Source: Rhizobium giardinii bv. giardinii H152
GTDB taxonomy: Bacteria > Pseudomonadota > Alphaproteobacteria > Rhizobiales > Rhizobiaceae
Direction of reading: 5' to 3'
Assembly: GCF_000379605.1 (NCBI RefSeq)
Contig: NZ_KB902724.1
Span: 1 to 64,000 of the forward strand
DNA length: 64,000 nucleotides
In this document: in pieces, positions 57,104 to 64,000 of the stretch
How positions within the stretch are numbered: the first letter of the stretch is position 1
How the letters are laid out: the number at the start of each line of letters is the position of its first letter
The notes under the pieces: generated by a model
Seen by the model: the letters and a program-made list of their open reading frames with translations, nothing else
Told to the model about the DNA's origin: nothing
Databases searched by the model: none
Position numbers and translations under genes: made by a program

Positions 57104-57653
57104 GTATTTGTCCAGTGTCGAATCCTGTTGTCTCGTCTTGGGGCCTATGGCGGTCTCGCGCAAGGGCCATCGCGCTCATCCGCCGGCGCAAGGTACGCAC
57201 TCTTGCCGCTCGTCTGGCTTCCTTGTTCGATAGGAGGGGCTCCCTTCTCCCCGTTCTGGGAAGGGGCAAGCGGCATCCTCTGTTCATTCCCTCTCCCCGC
57301 GTGGGGGGAGAGGTTAGGGTGAGGAGCAAAAGCGAGCAGGGCATTCGTAGTGTGATGTACACTGCGCCGTGGGGTTGCCATGTCAAACAACCGATTTCGC
57401 ACCACAATTTTTGCAAAACGTGCGTCCAAGCCCCTGTCTTGGTTCGGAAATTGTCGGGCGGGTGTGATAGTGTCGAAATCGGTACCGGCGAAATGGAAGA
57501 GGAGTCCCTTGGCCGGCCCAATTGGATAGTTGCGGCCCCGGGAGGAATGCAGGTGTTCGCCAAGTGCGCCCGGCGAGGCCGCGGTGGATGTCGTCTCCGT
57601 CTCTCCTGTGAGGACGGTGAAGACGGCGTGACGTGATAGGGGGAGGAGACCCG
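57104..57653. other. gap with intergenic repeat and liu operon promoter region
   Basis: A rhizobial-type repeat spans about 57236-57325 (CTTCTCCCCGTTCTGGG, CTCTCCCCGCGTGGGGGGAG). The rest, 57330-57650, should contain the promoter of the leucine-degradation operon. No regulator gene of the LiuR type is in the window. No protein gene seen. Confidence 0.5.
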
Positions 57654-58817
57654 ATGTATTCAGGCGGTTTGAGCTTTGCTCTGGGCGAAGAGATCGAGGC
57701 CCTGCGGGAGACCGTGCGCCGATTTGCCGGCGAGCGCATCGCGCCGCGGGCGGCCGATATCGATCGGGACAACAGCTTTCCGGCGCCGCTATGGCGGGAA
57801 ATGGGTGATCTCGGGTTGCTTGGCATAACCGCCGATGAGGCCTATGGCGGCAGCGGGCTTGGCTATCTTGCCCATTGCGTAGCGATGGAGGAAATCAGCC
57901 GCGCCTCGGCGTCGGTCGGTTTAAGCTACGGCGCGCATTCCAATCTCTGCGTCAATCAGATCAACCGCAACGGCTCGGATGCGCAAAAGGCTCGCTATCT
58001 GCCGAAGCTCATTTCCGGCGAGCATGTCGGCGCGCTGGCGATGTCCGAACCGGGTGCCGGCTCCGATGTCGTTTCCATGAAGCTCAGGGCCGACAAGCGC
58101 GGCGACCGCTATGTGCTCAATGGCAACAAGATGTGGATCACCAACGGCCCGGATGCCGATGTGCTCGTGGTTTATGCCAAGACCGATCCTCAAGCCGGCG
58201 CGCGCGGCATCACGGCGTTTCTCATCGAAAAGACCTTTGCCGGTTTCTCGACCGGCCAGAAGCTCGATAAGCTTGGGATGCGCGGCTCCAACACCTGCGA
58301 ACTGATTTTTGCGGATTGCGAAGTGCCGGAGGACAACGTGCTAGGCGCTGTCGGCGGTGGAGTGCGGATCCTGATGTCGGGGCTGGACTATGAGCGTGTC
58401 GTGCTTTCGGCGGGGCCGCTCGGGATCATGGCCGCTTGCCTCGACGCGGCACTCCCCTATCTGCATGAAAGAAAGCAGTTCGGTCAGCCGATCGGAGAAT
58501 TCCAACTGATGCAAGGCAAGATCGCCGATATGTATGTGACGCTAAACGCGGCGCGCGCCTATGTCTATGCCGTAGCGGCGGCCTGCGACCGGGGCGAGAC
58601 GACACGGAAGGACGCTGCCGGCTGTATCCTCTACGCGGCCGAGCGGGCGACGGCGCTGGCGCTCGAAACCATCCAGGTGCTGGGCGGTAATGGCTATACG
58701 AATGAGTATCCGGCGGGGCGGTTGCTGAGGGACGCGAAACTCTATGAGATCGGCGCGGGAACCTCGGAGATACGACGCATGCTGATCGGCAGGGAGCTGT
58801 TCGGCGAGACGGCATAG
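57654..58817 (+). CDS. ivd: isovaleryl-CoA dehydrogenase
   Basis: A 387-residue acyl-CoA dehydrogenase converting isovaleryl-CoA to 3-methylcrotonyl-CoA in leucine catabolism. The catalytic Glu lies in [16 protein letters not shown], the position specific to isovaleryl-CoA dehydrogenases. FAD/substrate blocks include [53 protein letters not shown]. The start at 57654 follows GGGGGAGGAG; the GTG at 57633 is rejected. First gene of a liu-type operon. Confidence 0.95.
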   Translation: MYSGGLSFALGEEIEALRETVRRFAGERIAPRAADIDRDNSFPAPLWREMGDLGLLGITADEAYGGSGLGYLAHCVAMEEISRASASVGLSYGAHSNLCVNQINRNGSDAQKARYLPKLISGEHVGALAMSEPGAGSDVVSMKLRADKRGDRYVLNGNKMWITNGPDADVLVVYAKTDPQAGARGITAFLIEKTFAGFSTGQKLDKLGMRGSNTCELIFADCEVPEDNVLGAVGGGVRILMSGLDYERVVLSAGPLGIMAACLDAALPYLHERKQFGQPIGEFQLMQGKIADMYVTLNAARAYVYAVAAACDRGETTRKDAAGCILYAAERATALALETIQVLGGNGYTNEYPAGRLLRDAKLYEIGAGTSEIRRMLIGRELFGETA

Positions 58818-58895
58818 CACCGGAGGCACTGACCGGGCCGTTGCTTCGGATATAGGGGGGGACGACTACCGGATGTCGGGTCGATCGGGGGATGA

Positions 58896-60503
58896 ATGGC
58901 TGTTCTGAAATCGCAGATTTCAACGTCTACGGAGGCATTCCGCGCCAACAGCGCGGCGATGGCCGAAGCGATGCGCGTGGTAGAAGAGGCGGCGCTTTTG
59001 GCAGCTGGCGGCGGCGGCGAAGTGGCGCGCGACCGTCATGTCAGCCGCGGCAAGATGCTGCCGCGCGAGCGCGTGGCCCAGCTGCTCGATCCGGCAACAC
59101 CGTTCCTCGAAACGGGCATGACCGCCGCCCACGGGCTCTACAATGGCGATGCGCCGGCAGCCGGCCTGATCACCGGCATTGGCCGCGTTTCCGGCCGCGA
59201 CTGCATGATCGTCTGCAATGACGCGACGGTCAAAGGCGGCACCTATTATCCGATGACGGTGAAAAAGCATCTGCGGGCACAGGAGATCGCCGCCGAAAAC
59301 AACCTGCCCTGCATCTATCTTGTCGATTCCGGCGGTGCCAACCTGCCGAACCAGGACGAGGTATTTCCGGACCGCGACCATTTCGGCCGCATTTTCTACA
59401 ATCAGGCCAACATGTCGGCCGCCGGCATTCCGCAGATCGCCGTGGTGATGGGCTCGTGTACGGCGGGCGGCGCCTATGTGCCGGCGATGTCGGACGAGGC
59501 GATCATCGTCGAGGGGCAGGGCACCATTTTTCTGGCCGGCCCGCCGCTGGTGCGCGCGGCGACCGGCGAGATCGTCTCTTCCGAGGATCTCGGCGGTGGT
59601 GATGTTCATACCCGCCTTTCCGGGGTTGCCGACCACCTGGCGCGCGACGATGCGCATGCGCTTGCACTGGCGCGCCGGACCGTGGCCAACCTCAACCGTC
59701 CCTCCGTCACGAGCGTGGTGCGGCAGGCGCCGGAGCCACCTGTGTACGATCCGGAGGATATTGCCGGCATCGTCCCGTTCGATCTGCGCACGCCCTATGA
59801 TATTCGCGAGGTGATCGCCCGCGTGGTCGACGGCTCGCGGCTGGACGAGTTCAAGGCGCGCTACGGCACGACGCTGGTCTGCGGCTTTGCCCATGTGCAC
59901 GGCATTCCCGTCGGCATCATCGCCAATAACGGCGTGCTGTTTTCGGAATCCGCGCTGAAGGGCACGCATTTCGTCGAATTGTGTTCCCAACGCAAGATTC
60001 CGCTCGTTTTCCTGCAGAACATCACCGGCTTCATGGTCGGGCGGAAATACGAGACGGAAGGCATCGCCAAGCACGGCGCCAAACTGGTGACGGCGGTGGC
60101 GACGACGAAGGTGCCGAAGATCACCATGCTGGTCGGCGGCTCCTTTGGTGCTGGCAACTACGGCATGGGCGGCCGGGCGTTTTCGCCGCGTTTCCTGTGG
60201 ACCTGGCCCAATAGCCGGATTTCGGTGATGGGCGGCGAGCAGGCGGCGGGCGTGCTCGCGACCGTGCGCGGCGATGCGCTGAAGCGGGCAGGCACCCCCT
60301 GGAGCGAAGAAGACGAGGCGAAATTCAAGCAGCCGGTGCTCAACCTGTTCGAGACCCAAAGCCATCCTCTCTATGCTTCGGCACGGCTTTGGGACGATGG
60401 CATCATCGATCCGCGAAAGAGCCGTGACGTGCTGGGGCTCTCCCTTTCGGCGACCTTGAATGCACCGATAGACGATACCCGTTTTGGCCTGTTCAGGATG
60501 TGA
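58896..60503 (+). CDS. mccB: methylcrotonoyl-CoA carboxylase, carboxyltransferase (beta) subunit
   Basis: A 535-residue carboxyltransferase moving CO2 from biotin to 3-methylcrotonyl-CoA. N-terminal half: [19 protein letters not shown] and [20 protein letters not shown], and [21 protein letters not shown]-terminal half: [15 protein letters not shown] and [40 protein letters not shown]. The [15 protein letters not shown] region marks it as methylcrotonyl- rather than propionyl-CoA specific. 78 nt after ivd. Confidence 0.95.
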   Translation: MAVLKSQISTSTEAFRANSAAMAEAMRVVEEAALLAAGGGGEVARDRHVSRGKMLPRERVAQLLDPATPFLETGMTAAHGLYNGDAPAAGLITGIGRVSGRDCMIVCNDATVKGGTYYPMTVKKHLRAQEIAAENNLPCIYLVDSGGANLPNQDEVFPDRDHFGRIFYNQANMSAAGIPQIAVVMGSCTAGGAYVPAMSDEAIIVEGQGTIFLAGPPLVRAATGEIVSSEDLGGGDVHTRLSGVADHLARDDAHALALARRTVANLNRPSVTSVVRQAPEPPVYDPEDIAGIVPFDLRTPYDIREVIARVVDGSRLDEFKARYGTTLVCGFAHVHGIPVGIIANNGVLFSESALKGTHFVELCSQRKIPLVFLQNITGFMVGRKYETEGIAKHGAKLVTAVATTKVPKITMLVGGSFGAGNYGMGGRAFSPRFLWTWPNSRISVMGGEQAAGVLATVRGDALKRAGTPWSEEDEAKFKQPVLNLFETQSHPLYASARLWDDGIIDPRKSRDVLGLSLSATLNAPIDDTRFGLFRM

Positions 60504-60513
60504 GGAGACGACA

Positions 60514-60897
60514 ATGAAACGCGAAGCTTTCAATGCCAAGAATGCCCCTCAACCCCGCGGCGGCTATTCGCAGGCCGTCCGGCTCGAGGATTTCCAGCGG
60601 CTGCTGCTCGTCAGCGGCCAGATACCGGCCTCATCCGACGACACCGTCCCGGCTGGCTTCGAGGCGCAAGCCCGCCAGGTCTGGCTCAACGTTGATGCGC
60701 AGCTGAAGGCCGCGGGGATGACGAAGGCGGATATCGTCAAGGTGACCACCTATCTTGCGGACCGGCATCATACCTCGGCCAATCGCGAGATCCGCAGCGA
60801 GTATCTCGGTAGCCTGGCGCCGGCGATGACGGTGGTGATCGCCGGTATTTTTGACGGGGCCTGGCTTCTCGAGGTCGAAGTCGTGGCCGCGCAGTAA
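60514..60897 (+). CDS. RidA/YjgF/YER057c/UK114-family protein
   Basis: A 127-residue RidA-superfamily protein. Conserved features: YSQAVRLEDFQRLLLVSGQI, the key Arg in NREIRSEYLGSLAPAMTVV, and the Glu in LLEVEVVAAQ. RidA proteins hydrolyse reactive imines or enamines; other members have different activities. GAGGAGA lies about 6-8 nt before the ATG at 60514. It is embedded in the leucine-degradation operon with gaps of 10 and 12 nt to the carboxylase genes. The expected substrate there is unclear; it may belong to a RidA subgroup linked to amino-acid catabolism. Confidence 0.9.
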   Translation: MKREAFNAKNAPQPRGGYSQAVRLEDFQRLLLVSGQIPASSDDTVPAGFEAQARQVWLNVDAQLKAAGMTKADIVKVTTYLADRHHTSANREIRSEYLGSLAPAMTVVIAGIFDGAWLLEVEVVAAQ

Positions 60898-60909
60898 CCG
60901 GGATACACC

Positions 60910-62895
60910 ATGTTTTCGAAGATCCTCATTGCCAACCGAGGTGAAATCGCCTGCCGCATCATCCGCACGGCGAAACGCCTCGGCATCCGCACAGCAGCGG
61001 TCTATTCCGATGCCGACGCCGGTGCGCTTCATGTGGAAATGGCCGATGAGGCCTTCCGCATCGGTACCGCCGTGGCCGCCGAGAGCTATCTTTCGATCGA
61101 ACGCATCATCAGTGTGGCGCAACGGTGTGGTGCCCAGGCGATCCACCCAGGCTATGGATTCCTCTCGGAAAATGCGGATTTCGCCGAGGCGGTCGAGGCG
61201 GCGGGGATGGCCTTCATCGGGCCTTCCCCAGCTGCCATCCGAGCCATGGGTTTGAAGGATGCGGCCAAGGTGGTGATGGAGCAATCCGGCGTACCTGTTG
61301 TTCCAGGATATCATGGGGACAATCAGGACGCTGCCTTCCTGAGCGAACAAGCCACCGACATCGGTTTTCCCGTTCTGATCAAGGCGCGGGCGGGCGGTGG
61401 CGGCAAGGGCATGCGACGGGTCGACCGGCCGGAAGATTTCGGTGCGGCACTCGACGCTGCGCGGCGAGAGGCGGAAGCGGCCTTCGGTGATGGCGCCGTG
61501 CTGATCGAGAAATTTCTGCAACGGCCCCGCCATATCGAAATCCAGGTCTTCGGCGACCGCGATGGCAATGTTGTGCACCTGTTCGAGCGCGACTGCTCCT
61601 TGCAGCGACGGCACCAGAAGGTGATCGAGGAGGCACCGGCACCGGGCATGACGGCCGAGATGCGCATGGCCATGGGCGAGGCGGCCGTTCGGGCGGCGCA
61701 GGCAATCGGTTATCAGGGGGCCGGCACGGTCGAATTCATCGTCGACGTCTCCGATGGGCTGCAGCCGGACAGGTTCTTTTTCATGGAAATGAACACGCGG
61801 CTGCAGGTGGAACATCCGGTGACGGAAGCGATCACCGGGCTTGATCTTGTCGAATGGCAGCTGAGGGTGGCAAATGGAGAGCCCTTGCCGAAGCGGCAGT
61901 CCGAGCTTGCGATTAACGGCTGGGCCTTCGAGGCACGCGTCTATGCCGAGGATCCGGCGCGCGGATTCCTGCCGTCGACCGGCACGCTGTGGCATCTGAG
62001 CTTCCCGGATGACGAAGTGCGGATCGACGCGGGCGTCAGGCAGGGCGATCGCATCAGTCCCTATTACGATCCGCTGATTGCAAAACTCACCGTGCACGGC
62101 GCGACCCGAGCCGCCGCGCTCGCCCGGCTGACGGAGGGCTTGATACAGAGCCATATCGGCGGCGTTGCCAACAATCTCGAATTCCTTCGCCGCCTGAGCC
62201 AGCAGCAGGACTTTGCAGCCGGCCATCCTGACACCGGCCTGATCGACCGAGAGGTCGAGACACTGGCGGTGACTGAGGCGCCCGATGCGGCAGCGGTGGC
62301 GCTGGCGGCGGTCCTGTCACTTGGCATCCTGCGCAAACGGCCCGCCGGCGATCCCTGGCTGTCGCTTGGCCACTGGCAGATCTGGGGGCAGGCGACGCGC
62401 ACGGTGACGCTTGATCGTGGCGGCGAGCGGCATGACTTGCGCGTGGCAGCGCGAGGGCTCGATCTGTTTGCAGTTCATATCGGCGGCCGCGTCCTGCCGG
62501 TGCGCATTTTCGGCCGCTTCGACGGGGGCTGTCATGCCGAGGTCGACGGCCGGCAGCTCCGCTTGCTGCTGCTGGAGACCCCGCACGGTCTGACTTTGCT
62601 GCTTGACGGCCAGGCCCATGATTTCCACCTGCCTGATCCGCTGGATGGCGAAGCCGAAAGTGCTGCCGGAACCGATCGTGTCGTTGCGCCCATGCCGGGA
62701 CTGGTCAAGCTGGTGCGCGTCCAGGCGGGAGACGCTGTTTCCAAAGGTGACGCGTTGGTCGTCATGGAGGCGATGAAGATGGAACTGACGCTGTCGGCAA
62801 GCCGCGACGGCGTCGTCGAGAGCCTGAATGTCGCCGAGGGCGACCAGACCGCCGAGGGCACGGTCCTGTTGTCGCTGAAGCCCGAGGCCGCGTGA
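60910..62895 (+). CDS. mccA: methylcrotonoyl-CoA carboxylase, biotin (alpha) subunit
   Basis: A 661-residue biotin carboxylase plus biotin carrier. It opens ILIANRGEIACRIIRTAKRL. The ATP-grasp loop reads ARAGGGGKGMRRV, and active-site blocks include FERDCSLQRRHQKVIEEAPA and FFMEMNTRLQVEHPVTE. The biotin-carrier domain at the C-terminus has the biotinylated Lys in VMEAMKMELTLSA. With the beta subunit it makes 3-methylglutaconyl-CoA. Confidence 0.96.
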   Translation: MFSKILIANRGEIACRIIRTAKRLGIRTAAVYSDADAGALHVEMADEAFRIGTAVAAESYLSIERIISVAQRCGAQAIHPGYGFLSENADFAEAVEAAGMAFIGPSPAAIRAMGLKDAAKVVMEQSGVPVVPGYHGDNQDAAFLSEQATDIGFPVLIKARAGGGGKGMRRVDRPEDFGAALDAARREAEAAFGDGAVLIEKFLQRPRHIEIQVFGDRDGNVVHLFERDCSLQRRHQKVIEEAPAPGMTAEMRMAMGEAAVRAAQAIGYQGAGTVEFIVDVSDGLQPDRFFFMEMNTRLQVEHPVTEAITGLDLVEWQLRVANGEPLPKRQSELAINGWAFEARVYAEDPARGFLPSTGTLWHLSFPDDEVRIDAGVRQGDRISPYYDPLIAKLTVHGATRAAALARLTEGLIQSHIGGVANNLEFLRRLSQQQDFAAGHPDTGLIDREVETLAVTEAPDAAAVALAAVLSLGILRKRPAGDPWLSLGHWQIWGQATRTVTLDRGGERHDLRVAARGLDLFAVHIGGRVLPVRIFGRFDGGCHAEVDGRQLRLLLLETPHGLTLLLDGQAHDFHLPDPLDGEAESAAGTDRVVAPMPGLVKLVRVQAGDAVSKGDALVVMEAMKMELTLSASRDGVVESLNVAEGDQTAEGTVLLSLKPEAA

Positions 62896-63776
62896 TGTCA
62901 CGAACGGATACAGGCGGCGCGTCGAACCGCGTTTCGATCGTCGAGATGGCGCCGCGCGACGGGCTTCAGAACGAGAAGGTGCCGATCGATACGGCAGACA
63001 AGATCAGGCTCGTCGACCTGTTGTCGGCCTGCGGGTTCGAGCGGATCGAGGTGACGAGTTTCGTCAGCCCGAAATGGGTGCCGCAACTGGCCGATGCAGC
63101 CGATGTCATGGCCGGGATCGCACGCCGGCCGGGGGTGCGCTATACGGTTCTGACACCCAACATGAAGGGGTTTGAGGCGGCGCTGGCAGCAGGCGCAGAC
63201 GAGGTAGCGATCTTTGCCTCGGCGTCAGAGGGGTTTTCGCGGCACAACATCAATTGCTCCATAGCGGAGAGCATCGAGCGGTTTGTGCCGGTCGCGCAGG
63301 CGGCACGGAAGCACGGCATTGCGATGCGCGGCTATGTCAGTTGCGTGGTAGAATGCCCATATGACGGCGCCATCGCCCCGGCGAGCACTGCCGATGTCGC
63401 GGCACAGCTCATGGAGCTCGGCTGTTACGAGATCAGTCTCGGCGATACGATCGGCCGGGGAACGCCGGATGCGGTCGACCGCATGTTGACGGCGGTGATG
63501 ACGACGATCCCGCCGGCAAGGCTCGCCGGACATTTTCACGATACGTCGGGACGGGCGCTCGACAATATCGGCGTCGCGCTGGATCGCGGCATCCGCGTGT
63601 TCGACGCTTCGGTGGGTGGCTTGGGCGGCTGCCCATACGCACCGGGCGCCAAGGGCAATGTCGATACGCTACTGGTCGACCGCTATTTGAAAGGCCGCGG
63701 GTTCGAGACGGGTCTCAGCGAAGGCGCGCTCGCTACGGCTGCGGAATTCGCGCGCGCATTGAGGAGTTTCACATGA
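62895..63776 (+). CDS. mvaB: hydroxymethylglutaryl-CoA lyase
   Basis: A 293-residue HMG-CoA lyase cleaving 3-hydroxy-3-methylglutaryl-CoA to acetyl-CoA and acetoacetate, the last step of leucine degradation. Catalytic Arg-Asp in EMAPRDGLQNEKV, metal His residues in AGHFHDTSGRALDN, and the active-site Cys loop VGGLGGCPYAPGAKGN. The start ATG at 62895 overlaps the carboxylase stop by 1 nt; a GTG at 62892 (4-nt overlap) is an alternative. Confidence 0.95.
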   Translation: MSRTDTGGASNRVSIVEMAPRDGLQNEKVPIDTADKIRLVDLLSACGFERIEVTSFVSPKWVPQLADAADVMAGIARRPGVRYTVLTPNMKGFEAALAAGADEVAIFASASEGFSRHNINCSIAESIERFVPVAQAARKHGIAMRGYVSCVVECPYDGAIAPASTADVAAQLMELGCYEISLGDTIGRGTPDAVDRMLTAVMTTIPPARLAGHFHDTSGRALDNIGVALDRGIRVFDASVGGLGGCPYAPGAKGNVDTLLVDRYLKGRGFETGLSEGALATAAEFARALRSFT

Positions 63777-64000
63777 CGTTCAAGACGATTCACCTGTTTG
63801 TCGATGACCGGGGCGTGGCGCGCCTGACGCTTGGCCGCCCGGAGAAACACAATGCGCTCTCGGCCGCGATGATCGACGAGTTGACGGATGTGGCAGGGCA
63901 ATTGGGGATCGACCGGTTCGTGCGTGTCGTCGAGGTGACCGGCGAGGGCACAAGCTTCTGCGCCGGTGGCGATCTCGGCTGGATGAAGGCGCAGGTCGAG
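63773..64000 (+). CDS. enoyl-CoA hydratase/isomerase family protein, partial (probable methylglutaconyl-CoA hydratase)
   Basis: The first 76 codons of a crotonase-family protein; the window ends inside it. RLTLGRPEKHNALSAAMIDEL and the oxyanion-hole start GTSFCAGGDLGWMK are visible. It overlaps the lyase gene by 4 nt (ATGA), with GAGGAG upstream. Position in the operon suggests it hydrates 3-methylglutaconyl-CoA, filling the only missing step between the carboxylase and the lyase. Confidence 0.88.
   Translation, partial: MTFKTIHLFVDDRGVARLTLGRPEKHNALSAAMIDELTDVAGQLGIDRFVRVVEVTGEGTSFCAGGDLGWMKAQVE

Noticed and set aside
60631-62226. 531-codon minus-strand frame opposite ridA and mccA
   Set aside because: Antisense shadow of the carboxylase gene; no start signals or domains.

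Overview
The window looks like a chromosome or large-replicon segment of an alphaproteobacterium in the Rhizobiaceae (Rhizobium, Sinorhizobium, Neorhizobium or Agrobacterium type). This rests on the high-GC coding style, a divergent oxyR-katG pair, a monocarboxylate permease locus with its own two-component system (mctSR plus a small DUF3311 protein and mctP), the gcl-hyi-glxR-glycerate kinase operon, a DUF1127 protein, and intergenic hairpin-rich repeats of the rhizobial kind. No rRNA, tRNA, CRISPR or phage genes were seen.

Layout. 1-2.4 kb: an IS91-type unit with an HUH transposase and a tyrosine recombinase. 2.5-14 kb: a surface-polysaccharide locus with ABC-type capsule export genes (permease, inner-membrane adaptor, outer-membrane lipoprotein and a degenerate ATPase), two GT4 glycosyltransferases, an unknown protein and three paralogous polysaccharide pyruvyltransferases. 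14.3-15 kb: two small unknown genes. 15.2-27.8 kb: two divergent operons forming a catabolic island. The minus operon holds a peptide/opine-type ABC importer, a DUF1537 acid-sugar kinase and a GntR regulator. The plus operons hold a DapA/NanA-type aldolase, a cytosolic BNR-repeat protein, an iron-type alcohol dehydrogenase and PdxA2. The kinase plus PdxA2 pair points to 4-carbon acid-sugar catabolism, but the full gene set matches no pathway I can name. 28-32.3 kb: small unknown genes, katG and oxyR.

32.9-38 kb: a 1684-residue protein made almost entirely of about 210 octapeptide repeats arranged in a second-order unit of 17 octads (408 bp). It is followed by a frameshifted HupE/UreJ-like remnant. 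38.9-41.4 kb: a BTAD/TolB-like/TPR regulator and a DUF1127 protein. 41.9-45.9 kb: the mct locus. 46-49 kb: small unknowns, a GH25 lipoprotein, an orphan intrinsic terminator that may end a small RNA, and tandem terminators. 49.4-55.4 kb: an IclR regulator and the glyoxylate-to-glycerate operon. 55.5-57.1 kb: a DUF4174 protein and an HI0933-type flavoprotein. 57.6-64 kb: a leucine/isovalerate (liu-type) operon, ivd-mccB-ridA-mccA-mvaB-enoyl-CoA hydratase, the last cut by the window edge.

The strongest candidates for something undescribed are the octad super-repeat protein, the divergent catabolic island with its shared upstream sequence motifs, and the polysaccharide locus with three pyruvyltransferases and an ATPase lacking the canonical ABC signature and switch histidine.
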